Positions 46,948 through 60,100 of a stretch of 64,000 nucleotides of DNA are shown here, piece after piece; position 1 is the first letter of the stretch, and each line of letters begins with the position of its first letter. The position numbers and the translations under genes are program-made. The notes under the pieces were generated by a model. The model worked only from the letters and a program-made list of their open reading frames with translations, did not search any database and was not told the DNA's origin. Source of the DNA: Cryptomeria japonica (lineage: Eukaryota; Streptophyta; Pinopsida; Cupressales; Cupressaceae); assembly GCF_030272615.1 (NCBI RefSeq), contig NC_081406.1, positions 479,104,900 through 479,168,899 of the forward strand, given 5' to 3'.

Positions 46948-48302
46948 TGTAGATCAGGAAATTGAAAATCATCAAAACAATAGCAATTAGGACAACCACA
47001 AAACCTAAAGCTACTATGAAAGCAATCCCAATCCAATCAATGAAGACATAAAGACAAGATATTCAAATCAAATGAAATCAAAGCAAACCGACGTAGATAT
47101 CTCCTTCATGTGGCTCCATTGTTCTTCTTTCACCTTTAAATTTGATGTGGATCTCACCTACAAGTGCAAAATGCAAGTGGAAAGCAAGTTGTTGAGAGAT
47201 GAAATTCACAGCATAAGGTTACTCGAAAATGTGATTGATTCCTCTCATTGAAGAAAATCATCCAATTTATAGACAAATTGGAGAGAGGACAAGATTAGCA
47301 TGAAGAGATTTGAAAGGAAATTCAAATCAAGAATGGCAAAATTATGACAAATGTATGACAATTTCTATGCAAGGTGTATGACAAATTATGACAAATTATG
47401 ACAAGATTGAAATGCCATTCCCATGACAAAAGGGAAGAGAGAAAATAGCCACCATGATTGCAACAAATGGAAGCATAAACATAGGAGAAAATGAGGGAAT
47501 GAAATTAGGGAAAATATTAGAAAAATTAAAGAAAATAGGAGAAATAGAAATTAGGAATTAGGAGAAATTAGCAAATTAGAAAATTGAGGAAAAAGATGAA
47601 ATAGAAATTAGGTGAATTAATTAATAGGTTTTCATCCATTAATTAATTCATGAAAGAGACCTAGGACTAAATAAATAGATTTATTTAACCCACAAAGAAG
47701 AAGAAAAGGATTAAATGAACAAATCATAAAACCCTAGAAATAAGAGGACAAGGAATTAGGTCAAGACAACAAGAAATTAATGTAGTTTCGATCATGATTC
47801 TGATTGACAAAGGACCAATGTTGATAAATGATTGAGATTGGTTGACAAAAATCAATGACAAATTGACCAAGATTGACAAGGAGATCAAATTGATAGGCAC
47901 CAATTGACGAGGAACAATGACTAATCGATCCAAATTGACATGATTGAAAAGGACAAGGATCGATGACGAATCGATCGCAAAATGACAAGATTGACAAGAG
48001 GATAAAACCCTAATTCTATCATCAATTAGGATTGACGATGTCCAAAATGATGATAAATGAGCATGCACCATGATGCGACAAGATAAGATCGACCAAAATC
48101 ATGACTGGAGATTGCTATCAATAAGACCTAATTTGAAAGCGAGAAAAATGAGGAATGCAGAAGGACTCGATGCTTGCAAATGATAAAGACCAAGTGCGCA
48201 ACATAGAAGAAATGTTATTGCGATGCAAGAACCCTAAAATAAGGCAATGCGCAAATGTTAAAGTATGACTCCACAAGCATTGACCATTTTTAGATGGCTA
48301 CA
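46948..48302 (-). repeat. 5' LTR of the nested Tat element
   Basis: 1355 bp, TGTAGATCAGG to GGCTACA. It aligns to 30723-32131 along its whole length, with scattered substitutions and the 54-bp indel. Confidence 0.93.
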
Positions 48303-48307
48303 CAAGG
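48303..48307 (+). repeat. Target-site duplication CAAGG, right copy
   Basis: Matches 30718-30722 and immediately follows the LTR end. Confidence 0.93.
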
Positions 48308-49985
48308 TAACGAGATCTCTCTGACTCAAAGCCCCAATGTAAGGATGAACATGGAAAACAACCTTGTTGCTAACCAATTCCAGAGAAGACCTATTAATCT
48401 AGAACTTTATAGGCAGCTCTTTTTTGATGGAATCCCAGGGTACCCTAACCATGTTCCTACCGAATTAAGGGATAGACTTCACAAATTTGCTAGGAATAAT
48501 GCAATCAGTGTAGAAGAGCACTTACAATCTTTTGGTGACTTGATCAATGATTATGAAATTATAGATTGAGATGTCATCATGAAATTGTTTGTACAGTCTC
48601 TAGTAGATGATGCAAGGGACTAGTATAGAGGTCTCCCTATGAATAGCATTGGGTCTTGGGAAGATTTTAAAAATTGTTTTTAGGAACAATATGGTGACAA
48701 GACTAATGTGAGCTTCATGCTCAATGAGTTCAACAATATTAGAAAGTCTGACAATGAAATTGTCATAGATTTTAATGCCAGATTTCATAAAGCAATGCAT
48801 AGGCTATATCAGGTAATGAGGTTAGATGACAATATGTGCTCGAATACTTATTACAATGCCTTTGATTCTAAAATGGCCTATATTCCAAGGGATAAAAATC
48901 TGCATAGTCTGAGAGATGCATTTAGAATTGTCATTAATGTGGAGAGTAATAGGAAAGCATTTGGGAAAATAGGGAGAAGAACTGATGGTAGGCTGTGGCA
49001 AGAATCAAAACAACAACCTAATAAAGTTGCTAAAGAAGAAGACAAAATAGAAAAATCAGTGACTACTATGAAGGATCTTACTGCCAAGGTAAGTAAAAAT
49101 GATAAGCCTCATTATAATTGGCAAGATAGACCTCCTAGGTTGCATGACATGCCTTATAATACTACTTGGAAGGATGGCAAGCCTCAAAATGAGAAGCCAA
49201 AGAATACTCAGAACCAGGATACCCCAGATCCTTTAAAAGGAGGAAATGTTCATAACATGGAGAATACTCCTTGGTGCATGGCTTGTGATGGACCATATTC
49301 TCCTCATCAGTGTGTTGTAGCTCAAGCCCTTGAAGAATCCATGAGAAAAGAGGCTGAGCCTGACATAAATATGTTTGAAACTATTATAGAAAGTGATGAT
49401 GAGTCATTACAAAGTAAACTTAGTGAATGTGATGTGTTGAATAGTAAAAGGTCTTACCAAGGACATCTAACACTTGATTGGCATCCCACTTCGAATGTGG
49501 TAACAATTGAAGATGAAGAAGTTCATCTCAGAAGGCCTAGTGATGAAGAGGTGAAAAATCTCACTAAAGTTGCCATAGCCAAAGCCAAGCACAATTACAA
49601 TTTGAGAAGTACTAAGAAGGATAGCAATCAAGGTGAAACTAGTTCCATGTTTATAAAATAAGTATCCCAAAAGAAAGCAACAAGTAATGCAACCCTACCT
49701 CAAAATGGTCAAGAAAAAAAGAACCAAGTAAAAGAAGTACCCAAGGGTATGGATGATAAGGCTACTAGTGATATACCAGGAACTGCCACAATGAAGAAGG
49801 CAAGTTGGCCTAAAATAGAGAAAGTTAAGGCTAATACTGAGTTGATTAATAATTCCACATTTGATATGACTTGGGCTCTTACCCAAATGAAGGTCACTGT
49901 CCCATTGATAGAACTATAGAAAATAAAGGAACATAGAGAAGCTGCTCTATCCTTATTTTCTACAATATCTGACAGTAACACAACT
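48308..49985 (+). pseudogene. Outer Tat-like element: gag core and C-terminus
   Basis: Resumes the gag frame interrupted at 30722. It has a retrotransposon gag core (RLHKFARNNAISVEEHLQSF, then LFVQSLVDDARD and IDFNARFHKAMHRL) and a Lys/Asn/Pro-rich region with a Cys/His motif (CMACDGPYSPHQC near 49290) that may be an atypical zinc knuckle. Stops at 48567 (TGA), 48621 (TAG, likely a former Trp), 48681 (TAG), 49659 (TAA) and near 49917 (TAG) break one unchanged frame. The short ORF call starting at 48294 includes a few LTR codons and is corrected here. Confidence 0.8.
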
Positions 49986-50522
49986 TTGGCTTCTGGTTCA
50001 ACTAAGGATGAAAAGGATCAGGAGCTGCAAATCCTAGAGGTATATGTTGGAATAACTATTACACAAGAACCCTCACAGGTTGATCCTTTCTATGTTACTT
50101 TGTTAGTAAATAATCAGTTGATTAAAAACTGTATGATAGATTTTGGTGCAGCTGCAAATGTAATGCCTTATGGTGTCATGAAAGAATTAGGATTGTTAGT
50201 GAGTACAATGTATGGGAAATGTTATGCTATGGATAATAGAGAAATGCCAATGATAGGTACAATGAAAGATTTTGAAGTAAAAATAGCAGTCTTCCCTGAA
50301 GCAACATACAAGATGGATGTCATTGTGATGGACACTAAACCTCACTATGCCATGTTGTTGTCTAGACAGTGGGCTGCAACAGTGGGTGGAAATGTTCAGT
50401 TGGATCTGTCATATGCTACTATCCCTATTAATGGAAGCCATGTTAAATTATACACTAATACATTTGGGGTTAAATTTCGATGGAGGTTTCTGATGGACAA
50501 GGAGCATTGTGTGAAAATTTGA
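49986..50522 (+). pseudogene. Outer Tat-like element: retroviral-type aspartic protease, truncated pol
   Basis: In frame with gag. FYVTLLVNNQLIKNCMIDFG followed by AAANVMPYGVM is the protease core of Ty3-type elements, and YAMLLSRQW is the matching C-terminal block. The usual Asp-Ser/Thr-Gly active site reads Asp-Phe-Gly, which one C-to-T change in a Ser codon could give, so it is probably inactive. The ORF ends at 50522 and no RT follows: unrelated fold-back DNA begins, so pol and the 3' LTR are missing. Confidence 0.8.
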
Positions 50523-50625
50523 TTTTTTTTTTTAAAATGCCCATGTTCATCGGAATTCCGATGACCTATGCCTGTGTTCGTCGGAATTCCGATGACCTCG
50601 GGCATTTTATTTAAAAAAAAAACAC
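50523..50625. repeat. Fold-back sequence with two 18-bp palindromes
   Basis: A T-run followed by AAAATGCCC is mirrored by GGGCATTTT and an A-run, forming inverted arms. Between them are two copies of TCGGAATTCCGATGACC; the first sits in a perfect 18-bp palindrome (TCATCGGAATTCCGATGA) and the second has one changed pair. It could be a small MITE-like element or the sub-terminal repeat region of a larger DNA transposon. Confidence 0.75.
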
Positions 50626-50639
50626 AACGCATTTTCATT

Positions 50640-51375
50640 TTGAAAGCACAAGCGACGACCATCTTGCCTCCCTGCCCCTCCCGCTGGAGCGATCTCTGCA
50701 CAAGCAAGGTAAGGTTTTTTTCGAATTAATCCATTTTGTGCATTCCTACGATCTTGGTAATGTATTTTATCATAGGTTGAAAATGATAGGCTGGGGATTC
50801 TTTCAAAATCATAAGCCCTCCAATTTCTTGCTATATTTCGATTGGCCTACAAAGGTGGAGTTCAAATTGTTTGAGACCATGCCATTATTTACTTCTCCTC
50901 ACCACAAATCGGCTAGGTAATACTTTTGGTATTCATTTCACAGTTCCTGCAAATCATGGCAGATATATATATATATATAGTATCGATCTTTTATTACTTA
51001 ATTTCTCAATGTTGTCTCTACTCTAAATTAAACCCAACCAAATATGCCATTATTTTCGATCTGCATTAACCTTGATTATTTTTGTTTAGCATCGATCTGG
51101 TGAAGTACATGGGCAGAGATCGATTTGGTTTGTTTGAAGGCTTAATCGGTACCCATGAGGGTAAATTTGCACCCTCCATATCTCCCTTTTTGAAACCCTA
51201 TGTCCTGAATCTTGTTGGACAAGAACCGACCTATATTCCAATGCTCTCTCGATTATGCTTTGATGGATGTCCATACCTTGTTCGAAAGCCCCTATTTTGG
51301 CACATGCAGGGAGGATGCTGGAAAATGTTTAATTATTTGCTATATGTCTGTAAAAAAATTCTTTTCGTTGTCAAG
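50640..51375 (+). pseudogene. Intron-bearing gene fragment of unknown function
   Basis: Three candidate exons with GT-AG junctions: a GC-richer leader ending at 50708, exon 50776-50916 and exon 51090-51375. The ATG at 50783 (MIGWGFFQNHKPSNFLLYF) opens a frame that joins across the second intron in phase (134 + 286 nt = 140 codons) and reaches a donor, GTAAGG, at 51376 without a stop. Introns are 67 and 173 nt. Later exons are not seen. The protein is rich in aromatic residues and I recognise no domain. It may be a captured host gene fragment within a transposon or a real gene's 5' part. Codon phase and splice sites support it; nothing else does. Confidence 0.4.
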
Positions 51376-54300
51376 GTAAGGTTTATTTATCAACAATAAA
51401 TATGAGAAAACATTAGTGTAATCTCTAAGATAGTATCCAAAAGAGAAGGGTATAAATGAGGGAGAGATGAATGTCAAGAGAAAACAAACACTAGTAATGA
51501 TGAATTCTTATTAAGACAAATCAAAAGCCATCATCAGAATTCTTGACCAAAGACAATATTTTTGGAATCTTAGAGGGGCTCGTGGAAGTTGCAACTCTGA
51601 AAGTTTGTAATAGAAGTTTGTAATGGAAACAAGTGCATGGACCATTAGCTACCATGATAGTTTCTTACACCTATTAAGGAATAGTCTCCACTCTAGAACC
51701 AAAGGTTTCACATGGACAAACATCCTAACATGAGGAATTTTTACCATGAAGAGGGCAAATTAGTAGTCCATTGTAAAGAGCCATTACTAAAAATAAGAGT
51801 GCAAAAGTGACAATATGAGAATAAGGATAGTATGTCATATTGTCATGTATTTTTGTGACGGTATAGAGCAAACTCTAACAAGAGAAAAAGAAAAAGCAAT
51901 TTCCTAGAACCTTTCAATTAGTTGGCATATCAATATTGCGGTCCAAATCTTAATGAGCAAGGATCATGCTAGTGACAATCATAGACTTTGAGGATGTTCC
52001 ATAAATGGAGGTCAATAAGCTATAGAAAGACAATAATGATCATCCAAAAACAAGGTTTATAGAGTCCATCAGATAGAGACAACCAAAGACAACCAAACAA
52101 AAACAATGACACAAGATTCAATTGAAATCGCCTTTTTTCATGCAATCACATGATACAGTGCAGCCATCTAAAAACAATGATTAATGACAGCCAAGTTGTT
52201 GTAGACTATGAAGATACCTAAAAGATTTTATATCTTGAAGAAAACCTATAGAAAGGACTTACAAGATTAGTCCTATGACTATTCAGATAAGAGCACATCA
52301 AGTGACCAGAAGAAAAAAACATATTATTTGTTGAGTCCATTGGCCTTTAGGAAGGCACGAGTTGTAACCATTCTCAAAACATCACTCATCATTTCAAAAA
52401 AAAATCTTTACATTTTCTATTGTAGGAGCAGCTATATGTAGTATTTTGCTTTTAGTTTTAACATCTTTTCTCCTTGTGCCAACCAAATGATAGAGAATAA
52501 GGAGTGATTGAATCAAAGTTGACATAAAAAAGCCCTTCAAAATTGCAAAACGCAATTAATTTAAATAAATGGCAATGCTAACTCATAATTGTAATGTATC
52601 CATCAAATAAAAATGTGTACATTGCATAACAAAAAATAGAAAGACATAAACTTGTTCGCAAAATGAAAGATAGTATAAAACATAGGGTCTTGCCCAATTT
52701 CATCAATTTGTGTTTTAATGATACATAAATGTCAATAAGTGTTTTGAAAATAATACATTTCATTTTAATCTTGTTTAAGAGTCAAATCTAGACTGGATCC
52801 TACAAAATCTAGACCGTCTAGTTGTCCTGCTTCTTCTCCTGAACGAGGTTGTGTAGTTCATAAACAATAGATTAGATGAAAAATGATTGGCCACATGTTC
52901 AATCGAGTCACCATACACTGTAATTGTGGTTCGTCCTTGTGCATGGGTGTATGTAAATGTGCACAACAATTCAAACTATGGAAGAATCATGGGCCAAAAG
53001 ATCATGGAAAGATGAATGTGCCACAGTTGTCGACCAACACCAACATGTGGCATGAGAAACCAATTCCAACAATCAATTTGAAAGATCGACATAGGGTCCA
53101 AAAAGTGTTGTATTTTGACACGGACCTTCCACGCATCCCTATTGGGGTCATCAATAATTTTTAGAACAATGGTTCTCATTAAATTATCAAGAAGTACCAA
53201 AAGACGTGACATATTTTCACTGCTACCAATAAGAATTGCCAATTACTTGTAGATGAAGAGAATGAAATACTGTAAGTTTTGTGTTAACTATAGCATTCAA
53301 AATATGAAACAAATAAAGGCTTCACCTTGATTATAAATAGGGATAGAAAATCACAAACATTCTCCACAGCACACATGTAATGTACTTAATTGATGTGTCA
53401 CTTAGATAATGTAACTCACAAGTGTGACAGACCTGTATAGACATATACATTAGTAGAGTGAATATGAGGTGTATATAGATAAATGTTATATGAATATGAA
53501 TGAAATATAAACATGGAAAAGGAAAAATAGACATTTGAATATGTGGGACTTTTTTGTTTAAAAGACAAATCAGTGAGGTGCCAAGTAAGCCCAAACCGTT
53601 AAGTTTGACAGTCCATGTTGGATAAAACGTCATGTATCTCATTGCAAGAAATCAAAACACGGGGAATTGTCAAGCATATCTACACTATCACTGCTAATAT
53701 GAAATAATGAGTATAAATAAATGAATTGTTTGATATAAAAATATAGCAGCGACTGATAATCAGTCATAAACAGATATGCAAAGTGTACTTCATGCCATGT
53801 AATGGCCAATGATAATTTTTCTACAATAAGGCACTAGAGAGGACATCTATCTATTTATGTAGATAATGCACATTGCACCAATTGAATACCTTCGAATTAC
53901 CTTCGATGGCCATAGATTGTCAACCTGCTAACATGGTATTTTATTTTGTCATTTACAATCAACGACATGTATCTGAGAGCAATCAAAATGTCAACCACTA
54001 ATAACAGTCCTACATTACTCTTAGAAATCATGTGTATGTTGTTCGCCCATACCACTATCAAAATCCAAACACCTACCTGGAATTCTTTGGGTAGAGTTCA
54101 ATGATGACTTCAACACCAAGGGAGCAATTTTTGCACCATTTTCATCAACAACAAAACATAAAACATCTAAAAGGACAAGAATCATTGAATGTTCAAATAC
54201 CCCTTCACTGTGACAGTTTAGAATTAACTTGTGTAGGATGCAATAGACCTAGAAACATTCACATGAGCTTCCTCTACTTCATCCATTCTCTTCTTCCTCT

Positions 54301-57126
54301 TCCTCCTCGTATAACTTTATGAGGGGATCACAAACAACTCAAAATTAGGGACATCATATGACATGTCATTACCACTACTCTATCTACATTGTCGCTGAAC
54401 TTGAGCATGATCCTTTCTTGCATTAAACCATGGCCACATGTGCATAGGGATAGTTTATGTTGGATTATTATATGGACTGAAGTTGAATGTTAGAGCATAA
54501 AAATGCTCAAGATCAAGAAAGAATCTCTTCACATAGAATGCATAAGGATAGGTGGATTTTCCTAAAGATTCACATAAGGATAGGTGGATTTTCCTAAAGA
54601 TGAAGGGATAAGACTTAACAAAAAGAGGACTTAGGATGATGACAAGGAGGATTCATTTAAGGATATGGCATATTCACCTAAGGGATAGTGTATTCTCCCA
54701 AGAATATGGAAAAATTATTGATTGGTGGAATGACATACTAGATCAAGGAATGATACAAGGGTAGATTCACCTAAATATAGGGTAAATTCAGCTAAAAGGG
54801 TATCCATGAGATTGTGGTACTGAGTACCTATCTATGGATGGTGTATTTGGATACAAGTATGATGAAACCATGCTTGTGTATGATGAAACAAAGTCCAGAT
54901 CTCTATTATAGGTCCAACATAATCTCTATTATTTTGAGACACCATTTTATTAGCATATCCAATTAGGGTAATTTATGGGTTTAATTATGGATCATGTTGT
55001 CTATTTCCATGCACTATTGAACTTATTTGGATGTATGTGATTATTTTAATTTTGAAGTTATAAATAAATTATGTTTGTACCTTAGAAAGGGTAACTGCAA
55101 TTGATGTTTGGGCAGTTTATTTGAAAACTTATGGTGATTATTTCCCTATGTTATGTAATGGAGTTATTTTTACACTAAGTAATTAACTAGAAAAATGAAT
55201 TTGTATTGTTGTACAAGTATGATGAAACCATGCTTGTGTGTTCACATGTTTGTGCATCCTATTGAGAACCAACCTCGTTGTTGAGGAACTCAATAAATGT
55301 GGTGTTAAGTAGAAGAATGGAAAACTCAAGAAGCTATGGTGACATATTGTGGCATTAGTAGGGATTATCTCTATTGACCACACCTTTCAAAGATAGTATC
55401 CCCTAGTTCTCCTCATATAATGGACCATTGGATGGCTCATAGTGGTATCCTATCCTACATTTATCTTGATGGCATTGCCGATAGTTGGTATGTGCTTCTT
55501 GGTACGGGTTTCCTCTTACCCTATTATCTTATTTATATCTTTGTTCCAACATGTGGAGATTGATTTTTGTCATGCTATGATGATTTTCATGTTTGCATGT
55601 GTTTTGACATTATGCAAATAGATATGATGTCACACCATACTTATGTTTTGATATAGTGTAGGTGATGGTTACATGTTGTTGATGGTAGCGATTCAGGTTC
55701 AAAGACACAATTCCACACACACACAAAAATATTTGAAGATGCATTTTATATTATTCCTTCTTAGTGGCAATTAGTGTTGGAAGATTTGCACACATGTAGA
55801 GAGGAACTCATGTTAGATACAATAGGTTGTGTTTGATAACATATGAATGTGCCTCATGATGTATACATATAGCTTTGGTGTGTGACATGCATGCACATTT
55901 TTCCATAAGACACATTTCTATGTGGCATGTGCCCTATGCATGTCTTCTTTGTGAGGCATGTTGCTATGTGCAATGTGGCCCTAGGTGTGTCTTCTCTATG
56001 AGGTTTATTGCCATGATATGTTAGGATTTGTAGTGTGCAGGCCACAAATGCATGCATGAGGGAATATTATTATAGTCATGTTTTTTGGGCATGTAGCCTA
56101 GGCATGTCTTCTCCATTAGGTACATGGCCATGCCATGTGGGAGTTTTTGTGTTCATGCCACAAATGCACACATGAGGGACTATTATTGGAGTCATGATGA
56201 ATCTTCACTCTATTTAGCTACAATTTCTAGTCGTATAGTTATGTAATGTGCACTTTTAAGGATTGTGAAGTTTCCTTCAATTATTGATGATCTCTCATAT
56301 TTGTTGCATGGGTCAACAATTTTATTTTATCTTGTTTGAATTAGTTTAATCACTATTGTGAGTTTTCTCTATTGTTTAGTTATTGTGGCTATGTTTGATT
56401 TTCTATTGGAATTGAACACATTTATTTGACTTATTATTGGTACTATTTATTCTTTCTTTCAATATTTATGATCTCTGGTAGTTTAGTGAAACTCTTGCTA
56501 TTTTTAAATGTTGCCTTCTTTGTTGTGATGTGATTCCTCACCAAGATCGATGTGGATAAACTTGGATGAGTGTATATAAGGAATCAAACATTGGGAAAAT
56601 TTGAGGATAGGGGTAAGTGTTTGTTGTATGGGTAGCTATGATCCACTTGTACATTCTTAGTGATTATTGATGGCTATGTCTTGGAGGCTAATCCTATTAA
56701 ACAAACAAGGGGGAAGTCATACATAATCGTATGGATCCTCCCTAGTTGTGTGTGGATTCAAGACCATCATTTTATATGGTTCTTGGTTACTCTGTGAGAC
56801 CATGGCATCCTCTTAGACCAATATGTGAGCCTTGTATTGTTATCCCTGCAATATGGATGAATAAGTGTATGTTAAAATAAATGCTTTTCTTAGAATACTC
56901 AAAAGTGTCTCTCAAAAAGTCTGCAACAGGCAAACTTTTAGTAAGAATTTGCAGACACAATGCTCAGAAATTCACACAATCAACTACATTAAATACGTTC
57001 TCTATTAAGTTCAATGTTTTAAGATGAAAAAGAAGAGTTAAATGGTTTTGGTCCGATTTGCAATTTTTGTGAAGCTTTTGCACTGAAATTTCCATAGCCT
57101 AATTTTTTTGCCTGTGAAGAAAGACC
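51376..57126. other. Intergenic or transposon-internal stretch without a supported gene
   Basis: No ORF here has a recognisable motif or consistent splice structure. It contains a ~33-bp tandem duplication near 54538-54603, two identical 28-bp copies of TACAAGTATGATGAAACCAT... near 54852 and 55212, and degenerate ~110-bp repeats at 55925-56195. The longest open frame (52883-53164) is Cys/His-rich at the start but is not supported further. Confidence 0.6.
55925..56195. repeat. Degenerate ~110-bp tandem repeat
   Basis: Two full units (about 55970-56080 and 56091-56195) share the order GCATGTCTTCTC-like, GCCATG, GCCACAAATGCA, CATGAGGGA and TATTATTRKAGTCATG; a partial unit precedes them at about 55925. 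Confidence 0.7.
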
Positions 57127-60100
57127 ATGTCAGATAATATCAGTGAAGAACAAAATAAGGAGACAATTGCTAGATTATGGTCTAACTTGAAAAGAAAAGG
57201 TGATGGGAAATGTTATTGTCCCTGAAAAATTTGTAAGGTCTTAAAGACTAGAAGACTTCTAATCAAAATAGCTAAGAAACATTGTAGGCAGCATGGTCAC
57301 ATTAAAGGGGGACATGATTATCATCCACTAGTAAGTTCTTCATTATATCGTTTTAACAATTTATATACATAAGAAATCACTTGATAATGAGATCATGATC
57401 ACAGTTTATTTATGTATATCAATTTTATATAGGTGGAGCACCCTGGAGCACATGGTATGGATCAACAAAACCTTGAGAATATGGTTTTCTAAGTGGAGGA
57501 ACATGAAGGTGTGAATATCGAAGCTGAAGATAATGATCCCATGGAAGATGACGATCATGTACCAAAAAACACAATTGAAGATGATGGTACAAATACATTG
57601 ATCCATGACACATTTAGTACTGGCACAACTGATCATGATGATCAAGATGACCTTGATGTTCATGATTTACCTCTTCTTAAGAAGGCATATGAGCCCCTTT
57701 ACAAAGGCTCCCAAACAACACTTCTCTCTGATGTATTGTTGTTGGTGAACTTGAAGGTTATGAATGGTTTATCCAACATAACAATCTCAAGTATGTTAAG
57801 GTGTGTCATACATGTCATTATAGTTAATAAATGGTGAATCATGTACCATTAATATTCTTTATATTAACACCTCAAACTTTTTTTTTGCTGTAGATTGATA
57901 GGTGAGTTTTTCTTATCACCATCCAATATTCTACCTCACTCATACCAAGAATTATCTGCCATTATGAAAGATATTGGAATGGAGTATCAAACAATAGATG
58001 CTTGTCCCAATGATCATATTATATATCATAAACAACATGAATTTGGAACAGAATGCCCTGAATGTCATATCAGTAGATATCGAACAGATCAAATAACAAA
58101 AAAGGTGCCTTGCAAGGTTCTTCGTTATATTCCCATTATTCCACATATGCAACGATTATTCAGGTGCACTAGCTTGGCACAATTTATGGATTACCATGCA
58201 TGCAATAGAAGTCAAGATGACATTATTCGAATGCCTGCAGATGGTTCAGCTTTTATGGACATAGAGGAAAAGTGGCCACACTTTAAAGAAGAACCTCGTA
58301 ATCTCAGGCTTTCATTGGCAATGGATGGTGTTAATCCATTCGGAGAGTTGAGATCTGTTTACTTGGTGTGGCCTATTTTTGTTATCAACAATAATATTCC
58401 TCCATGGATGTCAATAAAGAGGGAGCACATAATGTTGGCAATGATTGTTCCAGGTATTTTATCATTTAATAGTCATCTACATTTAATTATAAATATGGCA
58501 ATAAAATGGTCATAATAATTATGTAATGTTTTTGTTCATTCCATTAGGCAAGTACCAAGTTAAAGATATGAATGTATATATTGAGCCTCTTATCAATGAG
58601 TTGCTGGAGTTATGGAATGGTGTGACCATGTATGACATCTCTAGACCAATAGGACAAAGACAATTTAAATTCCATGCAATGCTTGTATGGACAATACATG
58701 ATGCCCCAGGGCTAACACATTTTTGTGGTACGTTATAGTGTTCAAGTTGCGCATGATAATTATAATTATAAAAATTAATAGATTTAATAGAATTATACAT
58801 TATCTTGTAGGTCTTCAAACAAAGGGAAAATTTGCATGTCCAATTTGTGGTCCAAAGATGAAATCCTGTCATTCAAAAATTTTAGGAAAGCAGGTGTTTG
58901 ATGAGTATAGGCACTTCCTTCACAAAAATCATAAGTACCGGAATACTGAAAAACATCTTTTCAATGGGAAAGAAGAGACTACATCAAAGCCACCAAGAAT
59001 GACTCCTCACTTATGGAAGTTGGAATATAATAGAATTAATTGTCAAGGTAATGTCATTCCATCTAATGGTTTATGTTTGGAATTTGAATTTTTCTATCAT
59101 GTTTTGTTTACTGATGATGTAACTGATGATACTGAAGGTCGTCAAGGCATGGATGGGCACCTTCCAAAGGGACTAAAAATTTATCCCAGACAATTCAGTA
59201 GGTTGCCTTACTACGAGCAGCTACAAATTGTGCATTTGTTTGATACAATGCATATTGGAAAGAATATAATAGAGACATTATGGAAAATATTGGATGGAAG
59301 GCATGACAAAGAAAAAATTGTCAAAATTTGTAGTGACATTGTGGAATCCAATCATGCAATGAAAAATGTCAGTCAATCAAATAGCAATGGAGATCAGATT
59401 AATATAAGTGCCCTTCCTTGGTTATTAACGAAGCAGCAAAGCAATTCTATAAAAGAAGTCATACGAAAAATTTGATTTCCCACAAGATTTGCTATGAACA
59501 TAAACAATCTCATATCAAAGAAGAGAGAATTTGGGCCAGGGATGAAAATGCATGATTGGCATACCTTCATTAAGGTAATTCGCGTTCTTGTGTATTTACT
59601 ATATATTTGTATACTGCGCATGTACTTTTCATTGTATTATGTTAGAAAACAATGAAAAGATCATTTTATAATTGTTGTAGTACGTTCTACCTCTATCTCT
59701 CCCAGACCACTTCAACAATAATATCAAGCAAGTCGTATATGATCTTGGAAAATACATGAGGTAAGTAGTGATGTTTATTCAATTTGTTGTATATATATTA
59801 TATTTGCCATTTGTTTTACTTGTTATGCAATATATTTGTATATTATTTTGTAAAGTCTCATTTATATTTTTGCGTCTTCAATCTCTTTCATTAGGTGGTT
59901 GTCATCTAAAGAAATCCACAAGGAAGATATAAAATATTGGAAGAGAAAAATCCCTCATCTAATGTGTGAAATGCAAAAGTGTCTACCTTCAACTTTTTTC
60001 AATGCACAAGAACACTACCTCATACACCAAGTTGAGGAGATCGAATTGTGTGGACCTGTACACACTAGGTCAATGTGGATGGTTGAGAGGCACTTGAAAT

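Larger units (their letters stand above)
30723..48302 (-). mobile_element. Complete nested Tat-clade LTR retrotransposon, 17.6 kb
   Basis: Bounded by two direct LTRs (30723-32131 and 46948-48302) and a CAAGG target duplication, with coding on the minus strand. Order in element sense: 5' LTR, primer site, long leader with a minisatellite, gag, protease, G-patch-like segment, RT, RNase H, second (archaeal-like) RNase H, integrase, long 3' region with an antisense PMD ORF, polypurine tract, 3' LTR. The dual RNase H identifies the Tat lineage. The LTRs are visibly more diverged than the Tekay pair and differ by a 54-bp indel. The gag-to-RNase H part stays in one frame broken only by stop codons. 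Confidence 0.95.

Noticed and set aside
52883-53164. Cys/His-rich 93-codon ORF
   Set aside because: The cysteines do not fit a zinc-finger spacing, there is no splice or homology support, and the length is within chance in this AT-rich DNA.
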